Shown: positions 38,631 through 39,399 of the stretch, one piece after another | How positions within the stretch are numbered: position 1 is the stretch's first letter | Layout of the letters: every line of letters begins with the position of its first letter | Assembly (NCBI GenBank): GCA_000989675.1 | Contig: LBOT01000003.1 | Span: forward strand, 1-39,399 | Source of the DNA: a candidate division WS6 bacterium GW2011_GWE2_33_157 | GTDB taxonomy: Bacteria; Patescibacteriota; Dojkabacteria; SC72 | Direction of reading: 5' to 3' | DNA: 39,399 nucleotides | Position numbers and translations under genes: made by a program | The notes under the pieces: model-generated | Databases searched by the model: none | Told to the model about the DNA's origin: nothing | The model's input: the letters and a program-made list of their open reading frames with translations, nothing else

Positions 38631-38698
38631 GTCTTCTAAGAGTAATATACTCTTACTGATGAGTCTAAATATTTAATAAATATTGAAGACGAAAAGAC
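38631..38698 (+). ncRNA. type III hammerhead self-cleaving ribozyme
   Basis: Stem III GUCUU/AAGAC (38631-38635 with 38694-38698), UUC cleavage triplet (C38636), stem I UAAGAGUA-AUA-UACUCUUA (38637-38655), core CUGAUGA (38656-38662), stem II GUCU...AGAC with inner AAUAUUU-AAU-AAAUAUU (38663-38690), core GAAA (38691-38694). Confidence 0.9.
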
Positions 38699-38710
38699 AA
38701 TAAATAATAT

Positions 38711-38739
38711 AAGGGAACTGTAAAAGGTTCCCTTTTTTA
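38711..38739. terminator. intrinsic terminator between the ribozyme cassette and the convergent GT2 gene
   Basis: AAGGGAAC-TGTAAAAG-GTTCCCTTTTTTAT. Confidence 0.88.
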
Positions 38740-39399
38740 TTTAACAATCTTTCTAAATAATTCGAAACTCTTCATAAAAAGAGTAGGGGGAAATATACTT
38801 AAAACTCTTACACCTACCTTTTGCATATCCCATATAATATGTTCTCTAAGTGTAGGTTTAATATTTAATTCTTTAATAGCCCAATTTCTAATATCATTTG
38901 TCTTTTTAAAATGTTCAATCATCTTAGACTGACTCTCTGTTTTAAAAGTCATCCTATATTTCAATACAGTATCAGATAAATTAGCAAACTCTCCCTTAGT
39001 ACTCAATATTAAGAAAAGTTTTACATCCTCTACCTTCCACATATCCTCTGGATACAAACCAATATTCTCTAAAGTAGATTTTCTTAAAGTTACTGCAGGA
39101 TGAGCAAAAGGTTGGAAAAGAAATCTGTTCTTTCTTAATTCTTTATCAGTAAGAGCATACTCCCTATGATTAACCTTATCTCCATATTCATCAATGATGT
39201 CTATTTGACCACCAACTGCTACACAATTGGGATTAGATTCTAAATATTCAACCTGCTTTTCTAAACGAGTAGGGTACATTATGTCATCTGCATCCATTCT
39301 CGCTATATATTTACCTTTAGATTGTCTTATTCCAACATTTATTACATTACCCAACCCATTTTGTTTTTCGATAGGGATAACCTTAATCCTATCTTTATA
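38737..39399 (-). CDS. family 2 glycosyltransferase (5' end beyond window)
   Basis: Open frame continues to the window edge (YKDRIKVIPIEKQNGLGNVINVGIRQSKGKYIARMDADDIMYPTRLEKQVEYLESNP...), classic GT-A family 2. Confidence 0.88.
   Translation of the reverse strand, partial: YKDRIKVIPIEKQNGLGNVINVGIRQSKGKYIARMDADDIMYPTRLEKQVEYLESNPNCVAVGGQIDIIDEYGDKVNHREYALTDKELRKNRFLFQPFAHPAVTLRKSTLENIGLYPEDMWKVEDVKLFLILSTKGEFANLSDTVLKYRMTFKTESQSKMIEHFKKTNDIRNWAIKELNIKPTLREHIIWDMQKVGVRVLSIFPPTLFMKSFELFRKIVK

Noticed and set aside
37585-38700. Group I or group II intron housing the 180-aa ORF
   Set aside because: No group II domain V-like hairpin and no recognisable group I P7/R-S core; the ORF shows no reverse transcriptase or endonuclease motifs.
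37544-38739. Obelisk or other viroid-like RNA genome
   Set aside because: The hammerhead plus ORF plus long-range pairing is reminiscent, but the unit has a DNA promoter and terminator. Only one ribozyme was found, pairing does not extend through the ORF as a full rod, and I see no Oblin-1-like motif. Kept only as an analogy.
1-39399. CRISPR arrays, tRNA or rRNA genes, transposases
   Set aside because: None seen: no regularly spaced repeats, no tRNA cloverleaf or rRNA signatures noticed, no transposase or integrase motifs in the ORFs. Not a substitute for tRNAscan/Infernal.

Overview
AT-rich bacterial window with a Patescibacteria/CPR-like gene complement; the phylum is inferred from gene content only. 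It uses the standard code: TGA acts as a stop in coupled ATGA junctions. Main blocks: (i) small membrane proteins (YggT, lmo0937-like, DUF3096-like), DUF6512-like and DusB; (ii) a membrane-anchored, divergent Clp/Hsp100 ATPase with a coupled small membrane protein; (iii) rpmF-nusB-rnc-rpsP-KH; (iv) a ~19 kb minus-strand type IV pilus locus (pilB, pilT, pilC, pilin, prepilin peptidase, 4 minor pilins including one lacking Glu5, an orphan receiver protein, two paralogous Cys-rich ~850-aa secreted proteins, pilM/N/O); (v) FemAB-like, DNA pol III delta'-like, gyrB, hypothetical, gyrA; (vi) sortase, VanY-like carboxypeptidase, a tiny candidate sortase substrate, and GT2 genes. The most unusual element is a ~1.2 kb cassette (about 37544-38739) between two GT2 genes. 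It has a near-consensus promoter, a boxA-like motif, a ~360-nt hairpin-rich leader, a strong Shine-Dalgarno inside a hairpin, and a GC-shifted ORF for a membrane-anchored secreted protein. Three colinear long-range 5'UTR/3'UTR helices enclose the ORF. A complete type III hammerhead ribozyme motif follows at 38631-38698, then an intrinsic terminator. All calls are from reading the sequence; no database search or folding was run.
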